Source of the DNA: Polyangiaceae bacterium
Lineage (GTDB): Bacteria > Myxococcota_A > Polyangia > Polyangiales > Polyangiaceae
NCBI GenBank assembly: GCA_029261965.1
Contig: JAJDAH010000105.1
Coordinates: 1-64,000 of the forward strand
Direction: 5' to 3'
DNA length: 64,000 nt
Shown here: positions 10,430 through 17,722 of the stretch, in pieces
Layout: every line of letters starts with the position of its first letter
Numbering within the stretch: position 1 is the first letter of the stretch
The notes under the pieces: generated by a model
Databases searched by the model: none
What the model was told of the DNA's origin: nothing
What the model saw: the letters and a program-made list of their open reading frames with translations, nothing else
Translations under genes and position numbers: made by a program

Positions 10430-10924
10430 TCAGGGGCCGAAGCCGCCGAGGCCGCCCATGCCGCCCAGGCCACCACCACCGCCGCCGCCGCCCGTTCCAC
10501 CACCGCCGGTGCCGCCGGTGCCGCCGCCGGTGCAACCCGTCGTATCGAAGGTGCAGGTCGAGGAGCATGCCAGGGTGCCGGTGGGCATCGCGTTGACGGT
10601 GGCGCTCGCGCAGGTTTCGCCGTTCAAGTCGGCGCCCTCGCACATCTCTCCAGGGTCGACCGCGCCGTTGCCGCAGGTGGTCGGCCCGCCACCGCCGGTA
10701 CCGCCACCGGCGCACGTGCAAGCCTCGAACACGCCGCCCATGCATTGCTGCACGCCACTCGACATGTCTGCGCAGGTACAGGGTTGGAAATCGCCGTCGG
10801 TGCAGGGTCCGCCGCTCCCAGCTGAACCGTCGGTGCTGCTGCCACCGCCACCACCGCCACAGTTGAGCAGCAGCGCACTAGCAACGAGGATTGGACCGAT
10901 CACCTTGCCACGAACGAAATTCAT
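10430..10924 (-). CDS. Cys-rich, Gly-rich lipoprotein
   Basis: 164 residues from the ATG at 10924 (a GTG lies one codon earlier). The signal peptide ends in the lipobox LLLNC, followed by a poly-Gly/Ser stretch. The middle domain has eight or more Cys, including CTDGDFQPCTC and GNGAVDPGEMCEGADLNGETC, and CSSTCTFDTTGC near the end. The tail is Gly-Thr then Gly-Met-rich. The second half of the Cys domain matches the lipoprotein at 13063-13662 almost residue for residue, so the two are paralogs flanking the fusion gene at 11215. Probably surface-exposed; disulfides are likely. No catalytic motif is seen. Confidence 0.72.
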   Translation of the reverse strand: MNFVRGKVIGPILVASALLLNCGGGGGGSSTDGSAGSGGPCTDGDFQPCTCADMSSGVQQCMGGVFEACTCAGGGTGGGGPTTCGNGAVDPGEMCEGADLNGETCASATVNAMPTGTLACSSTCTFDTTGCTGGGTGGTGGGGTGGGGGGGGLGGMGGLGGFGP

Positions 10925-11214
10925 CACACCCTACCTATTCGAAAGCCCGCACTCTTTAGTCTGCCTCAAGGGCGGGGACGATCCCAGTCGTTCGTAGCGG
11001 GGGGGCTCACTTTTTGTTGGCACTGCAATTGTCCAGGGAAGCGGAATGAACCGCCCGGCCGGCGGTTCGCACCGGCAGTTTGGGTGCTTGCACGGGCCGA
11101 GGGGGCCAATGGATTGCAGGGCTGCAAGATCGGACGCCAATGTCGTCATAGCCAGCCGTCGGCCCGACTCCTCCTGGGCCCCGATCCCGCCTATCGTCCC
11201 GTTCGGAGGTCGCC

Positions 11215-12930
11215 GTGAAGCTGCTCGTATTTTTCCCGACCTACAACGAGGAGGGCAACGTTCGCACGTTGATCGCCGCGATCCGGGAGCATCTTCCGCC
11301 GGCCGACATCCTGGTCGTCGACGATGCATCGCCGGACGGCACGGGCGAGATCCTCGACGAGCTGGCCGCGCGCATGCCGGAGCTCACGATTCTCCATCGC
11401 CCGGGCAAGCTGGGCGTCGGCTCCGCGCACAAGCTCGCGATGCTCTACGCTAGGGACCACGACTACGACGGGTTGATCACGATGGATGCGGATTTTTCGC
11501 ATCACCCGAAGTACCTGCCCCGGTTTCCCGAGCTGCTCGAGGCTGCCGACTTCGTCACGGGCTCCCGATACGTCGAGGGCGGAGAGTCCGACTATGGGCT
11601 GTGGAGAACGTTCATCAGCCTGTCAGCGAACTTGGCGGCGAAGACGGCGCTGGGCCTCGAGCTCAAAGAAAACACGACCCTCTATCGTGGCTTCACCGGG
11701 GATCTGCTGCGTCGGATGAACATCGATGCCATTCGCAGCGAGGGGTACTCGTTCGCGGTCGAGTCGATCCATCAGGTGGCGCAGCTCACCGACCGCATGG
11801 CGGAGTTCCCGATCCATTTCGAGAATCGCGCTGCGGGGGCTTCGAAGATCAATCGCAGCGAAATCTACAAGGCCGTTCTGACGATTCAACGCCTTGGCCT
11901 GCGTCGAATGCTCCGGCGGCCGTCTCCGGTGGCGCCAGCGCAGAGCGAACGGGTGAACTGTCGAGTTTGCGGCGGGACCCACCACGTCGAGGTGTTTCCG
12001 CCCCGTTCCGGCGGCAACACGGTGGCCCAGGACACGTCGCCCTACAGTTGCGCCACCCTCTCCACCCGCACTCATGGGCAGATCTTGAAGTGCCTGCAGT
12101 GCGGCCTCGTGTTCATGCGGCCGGAGCTCAGCGACGAAAGGCTCGTCGACGAATATCGCGACGCCGTCGACCCCACCTACCTCGAGCACTTGGACGCCCG
12201 GGAAACGACCTTTCGATACAACCTCGAACAGGTTCGCCGTCACGTCCGCCCGGGAGATCGTGTGCTCGAGGTCGGCAGCTACTGCGGTGGTTTCTTGAAG
12301 ATCGCTCGGGAAGAAGGCCTCGACATCATGGGGCTCGAACCTTCGAAGTGGGCGGTGGAAGCGTCGGCGAAGGTGACCGACGCCAAGGTGGTGTGCGGAA
12401 CGATCGACGAGCTACCCGGTGACGTCGGTCGGTTCGACGTCGTCGTGGCGTGGGACGTGCTGGAGCACTTTGCCGATCCGGTCGCCGAGCTCGAAAAAAT
12501 GAATCGCATTCTGAAGCCTGGCGGGATCCTCCTGATGTCCACCCTCATGATCGACAACTGGTTCCCCAAGCTGGCGGGGCGCCACTGGCCGTGGCTGATG
12601 GACATGCACCTCTACTATTTCACCGAGGCCAGCGTGCGAAACACCGTCGGCCGCGCGTGCTTCGACGTCGTCGAGGACATGGTCTATTGCCACGTCGTCA
12701 CCGCGGAGTACCTGATGAAAAAGCTGGGAACGCTCGGCGTGCCCGGGAGCTCCGCGGTCTCCCGGCTTTTGGCCGCCAACCCCGCGGGCAACGCCCAGAT
12801 CCCGTTCCGGTTCGGCGACATCAAGCTCTTCGTGTGTAAGAAGGTCTCCGAGGTCGACGAGGGCGCACAGAGCGGGACCCAGCGTAGTTTGGGCGGTGTG
12901 CGCACCGCCAACGGGTCCGGCGAGCACTGA
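11215..12930 (+). CDS. GT2 polyprenol-phosphate glycosyltransferase fused to a zinc-ribbon methyltransferase
   Basis: 571 residues from a GTG at 11215, preceded by a good ribosome site (GGAGG). Residues 1 to about 230 resemble dolichol/polyprenyl-phosphate mannosyltransferase: FFPTYNEEGNVRTLI, VVDDASPDGTGEIL, ITMDADFSHHPKYLP, GSRYVEGG. No membrane helices follow, as in DPM1-type enzymes. From about residue 245 a second enzyme begins: a CxxC pair (CRVCGG), a second pair (CLQCGLVFMRP), then a class I SAM methyltransferase (VLEVGSYCGGFLKIA, VVAWDVLEHFADP, ILKPGGILLMS). The same zinc-ribbon methyltransferase type recurs as separate proteins at 13888, 38175 and 41004. The fusion implies coupled transfer and methylation of a lipid-linked sugar, or a shared location. 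The order and motifs are seen; the substrate is unknown. Confidence 0.88.
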   Translation: MKLLVFFPTYNEEGNVRTLIAAIREHLPPADILVVDDASPDGTGEILDELAARMPELTILHRPGKLGVGSAHKLAMLYARDHDYDGLITMDADFSHHPKYLPRFPELLEAADFVTGSRYVEGGESDYGLWRTFISLSANLAAKTALGLELKENTTLYRGFTGDLLRRMNIDAIRSEGYSFAVESIHQVAQLTDRMAEFPIHFENRAAGASKINRSEIYKAVLTIQRLGLRRMLRRPSPVAPAQSERVNCRVCGGTHHVEVFPPRSGGNTVAQDTSPYSCATLSTRTHGQILKCLQCGLVFMRPELSDERLVDEYRDAVDPTYLEHLDARETTFRYNLEQVRRHVRPGDRVLEVGSYCGGFLKIAREEGLDIMGLEPSKWAVEASAKVTDAKVVCGTIDELPGDVGRFDVVVAWDVLEHFADPVAELEKMNRILKPGGILLMSTLMIDNWFPKLAGRHWPWLMDMHLYYFTEASVRNTVGRACFDVVEDMVYCHVVTAEYLMKKLGTLGVPGSSAVSRLLAANPAGNAQIPFRFGDIKLFVCKKVSEVDEGAQSGTQRSLGGVRTANGSGEH

Positions 12931-13000
12931 CCGAGCCGCCTGGCGCGACGCGAGTCCGTCGCGCACGAGCACCCCCACCACCCGGGGGGCCGACGGCTGA

Positions 13001-13036
13001 CAAAAGCAAAACGCCGCGAGCTCGATGCTCGCGGCG
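13001..13036 (-). terminator. Intrinsic terminator
   Basis: A perfect 9-bp stem (13012-13020 with 13028-13036, CGCCGCGAG) with a 7-nt loop. On the minus strand it is followed by TTTTGCTTTTG. It lies 26 nt downstream of the stop at 13063 and would end that transcript. The same stem may also serve the convergent fusion gene ending at 12930. Confidence 0.8.
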
Positions 13037-13062
13037 CCTGCTTCATGGGTTTTTCGTTTTCG

Positions 13063-13662
13063 TCAGGTGCCACCGGCGCCGGCGTTACCCGACGAGCCCG
13101 CTGCACCGCCTTGGCCGGAACCACTGGCGCCCGCTGCGCCGCCTTGGCCCGCACCGCTCGCGCCGCCTTGAGCTGCGCCACCGGCACCGCTCGCGCCGCC
13201 CTGAGCCGCGCCACCTTGACCGGCACCGCCCGCGCCCGAGCTACCGGAAGTACCAGCGGTACCAGCGGTACCAGCCGTACCAGCGCTACCGCCGCCCATG
13301 CCGCCCATTGCGCCCATGCCGCCGGTGCCCATGCCGCCCGTGCCGCCACCCGTGCATCCGCTCGTGTCGAACGTGCAGCTGCTCGAGCACCGCAAGGTAC
13401 CCATGGGCATCGCGCCCATCGTGATGCTGTCGCAGGTTTCGCCGTCGAGGTTGCTGCCGTCGCACATCTCGCCGGTGTCTATCGACCCGTTCGGGCAGTC
13501 GCTCGTTCCGCCGCCAGTGCCGCCGCTACCGCCGGTCGACGTTGCTCCGGAGGAGCCGCCGGTTCCGTTGTTGGTGTTGTTGCTGCTGCTGCAACCTGCG
13601 AACGCCAAGCTGGAAACCACCAGCGCGCCGCCGACATACCGCAAAATTTTGCTGCTCTTCAT
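13063..13662 (-). CDS. Gly/Ala-rich lipoprotein with Cys domain
   Basis: 199 residues. The signal peptide ends in AFAGC (lipobox). A Ser/Asn/Gly linker follows, then a Cys domain (CPNGSIDTGEMCDGSNL, DGETC, CSSSCTFDTSGC) closely matching the lipoprotein at 10430-10924. The last third is low-complexity: GTA triplets, then repeated GQGGA/GASGAGG units. A purine-rich ribosome site (AAGGAAAAG) lies upstream of the ATG. The low-complexity tail is the part most prone to length change. Likely anchored in the outer membrane and exposed. Function unknown. Confidence 0.74.
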   Translation of the reverse strand: MKSSKILRYVGGALVVSSLAFAGCSSSNNTNNGTGGSSGATSTGGSGGTGGGTSDCPNGSIDTGEMCDGSNLDGETCDSITMGAMPMGTLRCSSSCTFDTSGCTGGGTGGMGTGGMGAMGGMGGGSAGTAGTAGTAGTSGSSGAGGAGQGGAAQGGASGAGGAAQGGASGAGQGGAAGASGSGQGGAAGSSGNAGAGGT

Positions 13663-13763
13663 GGCCTCGATCTTTTCCTTCTGGCCATGGGTCGCACCCG
13701 GTGGCCGGTCCTAAGCATTAGTGACGAAAACGGCGGGCCCATCCACCCGCGCTGCAAAAGTTA

Positions 13764-13781
13764 ACTGGCCCTACGGCCAGT
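13764..13781 (-). terminator. Probable terminator downstream of the methyltransferase gene
   Basis: A perfect 7-bp stem, ACTGGCC/GGCCAGT, with loop CTAC (plus-strand reading). On the minus strand it is followed by TAACTTTTGC. It lies about 106 nt after the stop at 13888 and separates that gene from the lipoprotein gene at 13662. The U-tract is interrupted, so confidence is moderate. Confidence 0.5.
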
Positions 13782-13887
13782 CGGCAAGTCGTGTGCAGCT
13801 TTTTGATACCCGTGTTCTTCATTTACATAACGATTTCAGTGGCTTGCGATTCCGTAGGGACGTCGATTTTTGAGCGGATTCGGCCAG

Positions 13888-14883
13888 TTAGAGGGGCTTC
13901 CTCCCGATGACCCGCTGATTCGACGTTTCTCGGCCCATTTTTGTTCGCACCGTGTCCAGGGTCACGAAGATCCCCAATAGAAACGGGTTCTTGTAGCTGA
14001 AAAATCGGACGAACCAGCCCGGCAGACCGCGATCGAGGAAATAATTGTAGAGCGAGATCGTCCAGGCCGACGTGCTCATGAGGTGGTCGGTCCGCACGAC
14101 CTCGTAGCCAGCCTTTTCGAGCATTCGGTGGAGTGAGTCCGTCGAGAACAAGTTCCAGTGCCGGGGGAAGTGATAGTGCGCCCAGCACCGGTCCTTGAAG
14201 AGTCGGTAGTCGATGCCCGCGAGGTTCGGCGTTTCGACGACGAACACGCCACCGGGCTTGAGTAGATCGAAAATCTTCCGGCTCGTCTCGAGCGGATCGG
14301 CGACGTGCTCGATGAGCTGCAACATGATCACCGCGTCGAAGCTGTTGGCGCCTTCTTCGAAATCTTCGACGCGCTTTTTGTACGCGGTGTAGCCGGCCGC
14401 GCGACACTTCTCCACCGCATCGGAGTCGAAATCGATGCCGACGACTTCCCACTCTTTCGGCCCGAACGCTTCGAGCACGCCGAGGAAGCGGCCGTCGCCG
14501 CAGCCGACGTCGAGGATCCGTCGGCGCCCGTCACCGACGACGTGGCGGTAGCCGTCGACTTTGCCCTTCTCCCACACGCGCTGAAGGCGTGCGACGAGTC
14601 CGCCGGTTCCCGAGAGCGTGTAGTAGTTCTCCGGGTAGATGACGTCGAGATCCTCGATCGAGGGTCGCGGGTTCAAGTACACGTGCGAGCACGCCTTGCA
14701 CCGCACGAATCGGAAAGGATTCGATGACGTGTTGTACTCGAAGTCGTAGCCGAAAGCCTCGGGGTCGAAGTCCGTCGACCCGCAGAGGGCGCACGCCGTC
14801 TCAACCAGCGAGAGAGTCTTCGCCGTCGACCCCCACGGGTTGTCGCCAGCTTCGGAAGACTGCGTGTTCGATGGGGACGTCAT
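13888..14883 (-). CDS. Zinc-ribbon class I SAM methyltransferase
   Basis: 331 residues from the ATG at 14883. An N-terminal zinc-binding pair (CALCG about residue 30; CKACSHVYLNPRP) is followed by IYPENYY. The SAM-binding core shows ILDVGCGDGRFLGVL, VVGIDFD, IMLQLIEHVADP and LLKPGGVFVVETPN, then RHWNLFS. The family methylates sugars or lipids, often in polysaccharide loci. It overlaps the end of the desaturase gene by 83 nt. No usable start is seen between the overlap and the CxxC, so the long overlap appears real. The two should be cotranscribed and may modify the same product. A hydrophobic stretch near the C-terminus (FFSYKNPFLLGIFV) may associate with the membrane. Confidence 0.85.
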   Translation of the reverse strand: MTSPSNTQSSEAGDNPWGSTAKTLSLVETACALCGSTDFDPEAFGYDFEYNTSSNPFRFVRCKACSHVYLNPRPSIEDLDVIYPENYYTLSGTGGLVARLQRVWEKGKVDGYRHVVGDGRRRILDVGCGDGRFLGVLEAFGPKEWEVVGIDFDSDAVEKCRAAGYTAYKKRVEDFEEGANSFDAVIMLQLIEHVADPLETSRKIFDLLKPGGVFVVETPNLAGIDYRLFKDRCWAHYHFPRHWNLFSTDSLHRMLEKAGYEVVRTDHLMSTSAWTISLYNYFLDRGLPGWFVRFFSYKNPFLLGIFVTLDTVRTKMGRETSNQRVIGRKPL

Positions 14884-15625
14884 TTCGCTCGAGGTAGTCT
14901 CGCTTCTTTTTGAACAAGCTACGGTAGCCATGCCAGGGCACGGTGGGCCAGAGGTGGTGGATGGCGTGGTAATTGTGCCCGAGGACGAGCGGGGTGAGCC
15001 AGCCCACTTCGAGGATTCGGGTCCCTCGGAACCGGTCCGGCGGCAGGCCCACATGGGGTAGCCAGTTGATGTACCAGTCCATCACGAGCTTCGCGATCAC
15101 CAACGGGACGAACCAGAGAATCAAGGCATCCAGGAGGAAGCCCCTCCAGGTGGCCACGCCATATATCGCCGCCACCACCAGCAACCCGGCGATGTCGCTC
15201 GATCGCTCGGCTGCGGTTCGAGGGTCGGTCTTGAGGACCTTCTTCGCGTAGCCCAGCGCTCGGAAGTATCGAAACGGCAGCGTGAGAAACGGCCCATCCG
15301 CATAAACCGAGTTCGGATCGTCCTTCTCGTTGAGCTTGTCGTGGTGCTCGAGGTGAACCCACCGCTGCAGGAAGTAGGGCGTTTTGTACGGGAGCATGCC
15401 GAATACCCCGACGACGTTGTTCACCCAGGCTCGGGGCGATACCGTGGCGTGGACCGCCTCGTGCCACACGGTGAACGCCAGATGGATGGCCACGGCGCTG
15501 ATCAGCACGTGCAACACGAGCGGCAGCCGGTGCTGCACGTACAAGAAAACGTTGCCGCCGAGCAGGGCGTACATCGCCGCTAAAAGCAGCAACGTCGGCC
15601 AATCAGTGCGCTTAGCAACCGCCAT
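14801..15625 (-). CDS. Membrane fatty-acid desaturase/hydroxylase family protein
   Basis: 274 residues from the ATG at 15625 (MAVAKRTDW). It has the three histidine boxes of membrane di-iron desaturases and hydroxylases: HEAVH after the second membrane segment, HLEHH in the following loop, and HNYHAIHH near the C-terminus, with about four hydrophobic segments. The short length and HNYHAIHH spacing resemble beta-carotene hydroxylase/CrtR-like and FADS-superfamily proteins. The substrate cannot be told from the sequence. The 3' end overlaps the methyltransferase gene by 83 nt, suggesting joint modification of a lipid or lipid carrier. Confidence 0.85.
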   Translation of the reverse strand: MAVAKRTDWPTLLLLAAMYALLGGNVFLYVQHRLPLVLHVLISAVAIHLAFTVWHEAVHATVSPRAWVNNVVGVFGMLPYKTPYFLQRWVHLEHHDKLNEKDDPNSVYADGPFLTLPFRYFRALGYAKKVLKTDPRTAAERSSDIAGLLVVAAIYGVATWRGFLLDALILWFVPLVIAKLVMDWYINWLPHVGLPPDRFRGTRILEVGWLTPLVLGHNYHAIHHLWPTVPWHGYRSLFKKKRDYLERNDVPIEHAVFRSWRQPVGVDGEDSLAG

Positions 15626-15722
15626 CGATATTCGTCGCGGAGCCGCGGCCACCCGCATCGCTCAGCGCTCGCAAGAGACCATACCCCCGCCCCAATCCCC
15701 CCGCCAGATTCCGCATCCCCAT

Positions 15723-15874
15723 GAGGGGGCAGCCGAAACCTGCCCGTTCATCGAACGAGCGCCCATCGATTCGTCAGAATCGATGGCACAAAGAAAAAGG
15801 CGCGAGGATCAGAGAGGTGGGAAAGGGCGTTTTTCGGCTGCCCTCCCCCAAGAGGGGGCAGCCGAAAAGCGCCC
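15723..15874. repeat. Intergenic hairpin cluster with repeated GAGGGGGCAGCCGAAA motif
   Basis: The gap between the desaturase and the next minus-strand gene holds three related copies of one motif. GAGGGGGCAGCCGAAA occurs at 15723-15738 and 15852-15867, and its inverse at 15825-15845 pairs with 15852-15874 to form a long stem (GGGCGYTTTTCGGCTGCC...). One mismatch and a 2-nt bulge interrupt it. It begins directly after the stop at 15875, so it may end that transcript, although no U-run follows. A separate perfect 10-bp palindrome with loop GTCA lies between (15763-15772/15777-15786). Confidence 0.6.
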
Positions 15875-17722
15875 CTACCTGAAACGAGCGTACGTACCGC
15901 CGATACGGAGTCGGTAGACGATGATGTGTCGGAAGGTTCCGACCTTTTCGTACCAGCGCTTCTGGAGCCACTTCAGCTCGGGGAACTCTTCGGTCAACGG
16001 GACCCGACCGAGGGTGCCCACCATGATTCTCGGTGGCTTGGTCAGGATGTCTTTGATCACCGACTTCGGTACGGCGGCGTCGAACGCCGCGCGGTCCATC
16101 AACCCGACGCTGACGAGGTAGAAGTAGAAAAAATGCCGCCCGCCGATCGGTCTCGTGTTCGAGTTGTATTCGAGCAGCCGATTCGCCGACAGAACGAGAA
16201 TCTCCTCTTCTTCGTCGGCGATGGCGTTGATGAACCGAGCCGCTTCGTCCGCCGCGTGGTCCCACTCGTGGTCGGTGACGTCTGGTGAATAGTCTTTGAC
16301 GTAGGGATTGTTCTTCGGTCGGTATTCGAGGCGCTCGAGCCGCGGGTTGTACCAATCGGAGCTGGTGAAAACGAGCGGACGAGGCTTGACGGCGAGCGTC
16401 GTCGAATAAGCGAACACGGCGACTGCCGTGATGGCGCGAAAGCCGATGGTCGGCGTGCGGCCGCCGGGGATCAGCAGCCGTTCGACTTGGTACATCATCA
16501 CGAACAGGACCGGCGCCACGAACGGCAACGTCTGGAAGATGTGTGTCTCGTCCGCGCGCGAGTACATGACGAACGAATAGAGCGTCATGAGCATGAAGAG
16601 GCCGCCGGCTTGGGCGCGTCGCACGGGCCAGCGTTCGCCGAAAGCGCGGTCTCCAGCGCGATGAAACGCTAGCCAGACGAAGTAGAAAAACGTGAGCAGC
16701 CACGGCATCTGCAGCCAGAAGTACTCGTTGAGCCCGTAGTAGAGCCCTTGCACCCCGAGCTCTGGAAACGGCTGCACGTAGTTGATCGTCGAGACGATGT
16801 CGGTGAGCTCGCGCACGTACGTTCGACTGCCCGAGGGTCCGTAGAAGCCGAGCAACATCAGGACCGACAAGCCGACGCTGGTCGCGAGGTAGGTGCCCCA
16901 CGCGCGCAGACGAAAGCTCGCCAGGACGGTGTCCGCCGACTCCCGCGTCCACTGTCGAAACGCGGTGCCCAGGGCCGCGACCAGCGGCAAGAGCAAGTAC
17001 GCGAAGTACCAGAGGCTGAAAAACTGGTGGATGTACCGGTAGAACAGCGCGGCGTAACCTAAGAGCCCCAGGATCTGCGCCGCGCGGTAGAGCTTCCGAG
17101 TGAGCGCCGCGCCACCGGCTACTTCGGCGTCTTCGGGTTTCGGCAACCAGTAGAAGCAGTAGAAGAGGCCCCCGGCGAGCACGAACATGCCCGTGTTGAG
17201 CTTGGTCCAGATCGCGACGAACGTGAACACGCCCGCGGCGACCATGTTCTTGCGAGTCGACGAGAGCGGGCCGACCAAGAGGAAGTACCAGGCCGCGAGC
17301 ATCCACGGCATGACGTTGAGAAATGCGTAGGCCGTTTGCAGCGACTGCCACATCTGTCCGATCAGCACGCCGACCCAGCAGAGCGCCAAAAGGGCGTAGA
17401 ACGTCGTACTGAGCTTCTTGACGAGCGCGAAAGCCCCCCAGGCGATCAACAGCTTGAGGATCACCATCCAAATGCGCACGCCCCAGACGTGCTGTCCGCC
17501 GAGCTTGTAGAAGAGCACGGGAAACACCCAGTTGAACGGGCCGTACGCGTCGATGCGTTGGTGGTGGGGCAGGTCGCCGTTCGCGAAAAAATGGATGAAG
17601 TTGATGAGCACACCACCGTCGCTGTGGTTCGGCCCGTGGGTGCTCGATTGCGCGAAGTAGAGAGCGAGCAGAACGGTGCCGGCGACGTACCCGGCGATTT
17701 TCTTCTTGGTGCTCGCGGTCAC
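15875..17722 (-). CDS. Polytopic membrane protein, GT-C-like, unknown family
   Basis: 615 residues from a GTG at 17722 that overlaps the upstream stop as GTGA. About twelve hydrophobic segments. The first loop contains SSTHGPNHSDGGVLINFIHFF and DLPHHQRIDAYGPFNWVFP. The 'DAYGPFN' segment recalls YGP/H motifs of GT-C glycosyltransferases. The C-terminal 150 residues are soluble (ADEAARFINAIADEEEEILVL). It is the last gene of a three-gene minus-strand operon with a SpeE-like protein and a YfhO-like protein. Its role in glycan assembly is inferred from topology and neighbours. Confidence 0.62.
   Translation of the reverse strand: MTASTKKKIAGYVAGTVLLALYFAQSSTHGPNHSDGGVLINFIHFFANGDLPHHQRIDAYGPFNWVFPVLFYKLGGQHVWGVRIWMVILKLLIAWGAFALVKKLSTTFYALLALCWVGVLIGQMWQSLQTAYAFLNVMPWMLAAWYFLLVGPLSSTRKNMVAAGVFTFVAIWTKLNTGMFVLAGGLFYCFYWLPKPEDAEVAGGAALTRKLYRAAQILGLLGYAALFYRYIHQFFSLWYFAYLLLPLVAALGTAFRQWTRESADTVLASFRLRAWGTYLATSVGLSVLMLLGFYGPSGSRTYVRELTDIVSTINYVQPFPELGVQGLYYGLNEYFWLQMPWLLTFFYFVWLAFHRAGDRAFGERWPVRRAQAGGLFMLMTLYSFVMYSRADETHIFQTLPFVAPVLFVMMYQVERLLIPGGRTPTIGFRAITAVAVFAYSTTLAVKPRPLVFTSSDWYNPRLERLEYRPKNNPYVKDYSPDVTDHEWDHAADEAARFINAIADEEEEILVLSANRLLEYNSNTRPIGGRHFFYFYLVSVGLMDRAAFDAAVPKSVIKDILTKPPRIMVGTLGRVPLTEEFPELKWLQKRWYEKVGTFRHIIVYRLRIGGTYARFR

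Noticed and set aside
10458-10997. Poly-Pro open frame on the plus strand
   Set aside because: Complement of the Gly-rich lipoprotein gene: GGN codons read as CC-rich Pro on the other strand.
11017-11032. Sigma-54 promoter upstream of the fusion gene
   Set aside because: TTGGCACTGCAATTGT has GG and GT, not GC, at the required distance, and lies almost 190 nt from the start.
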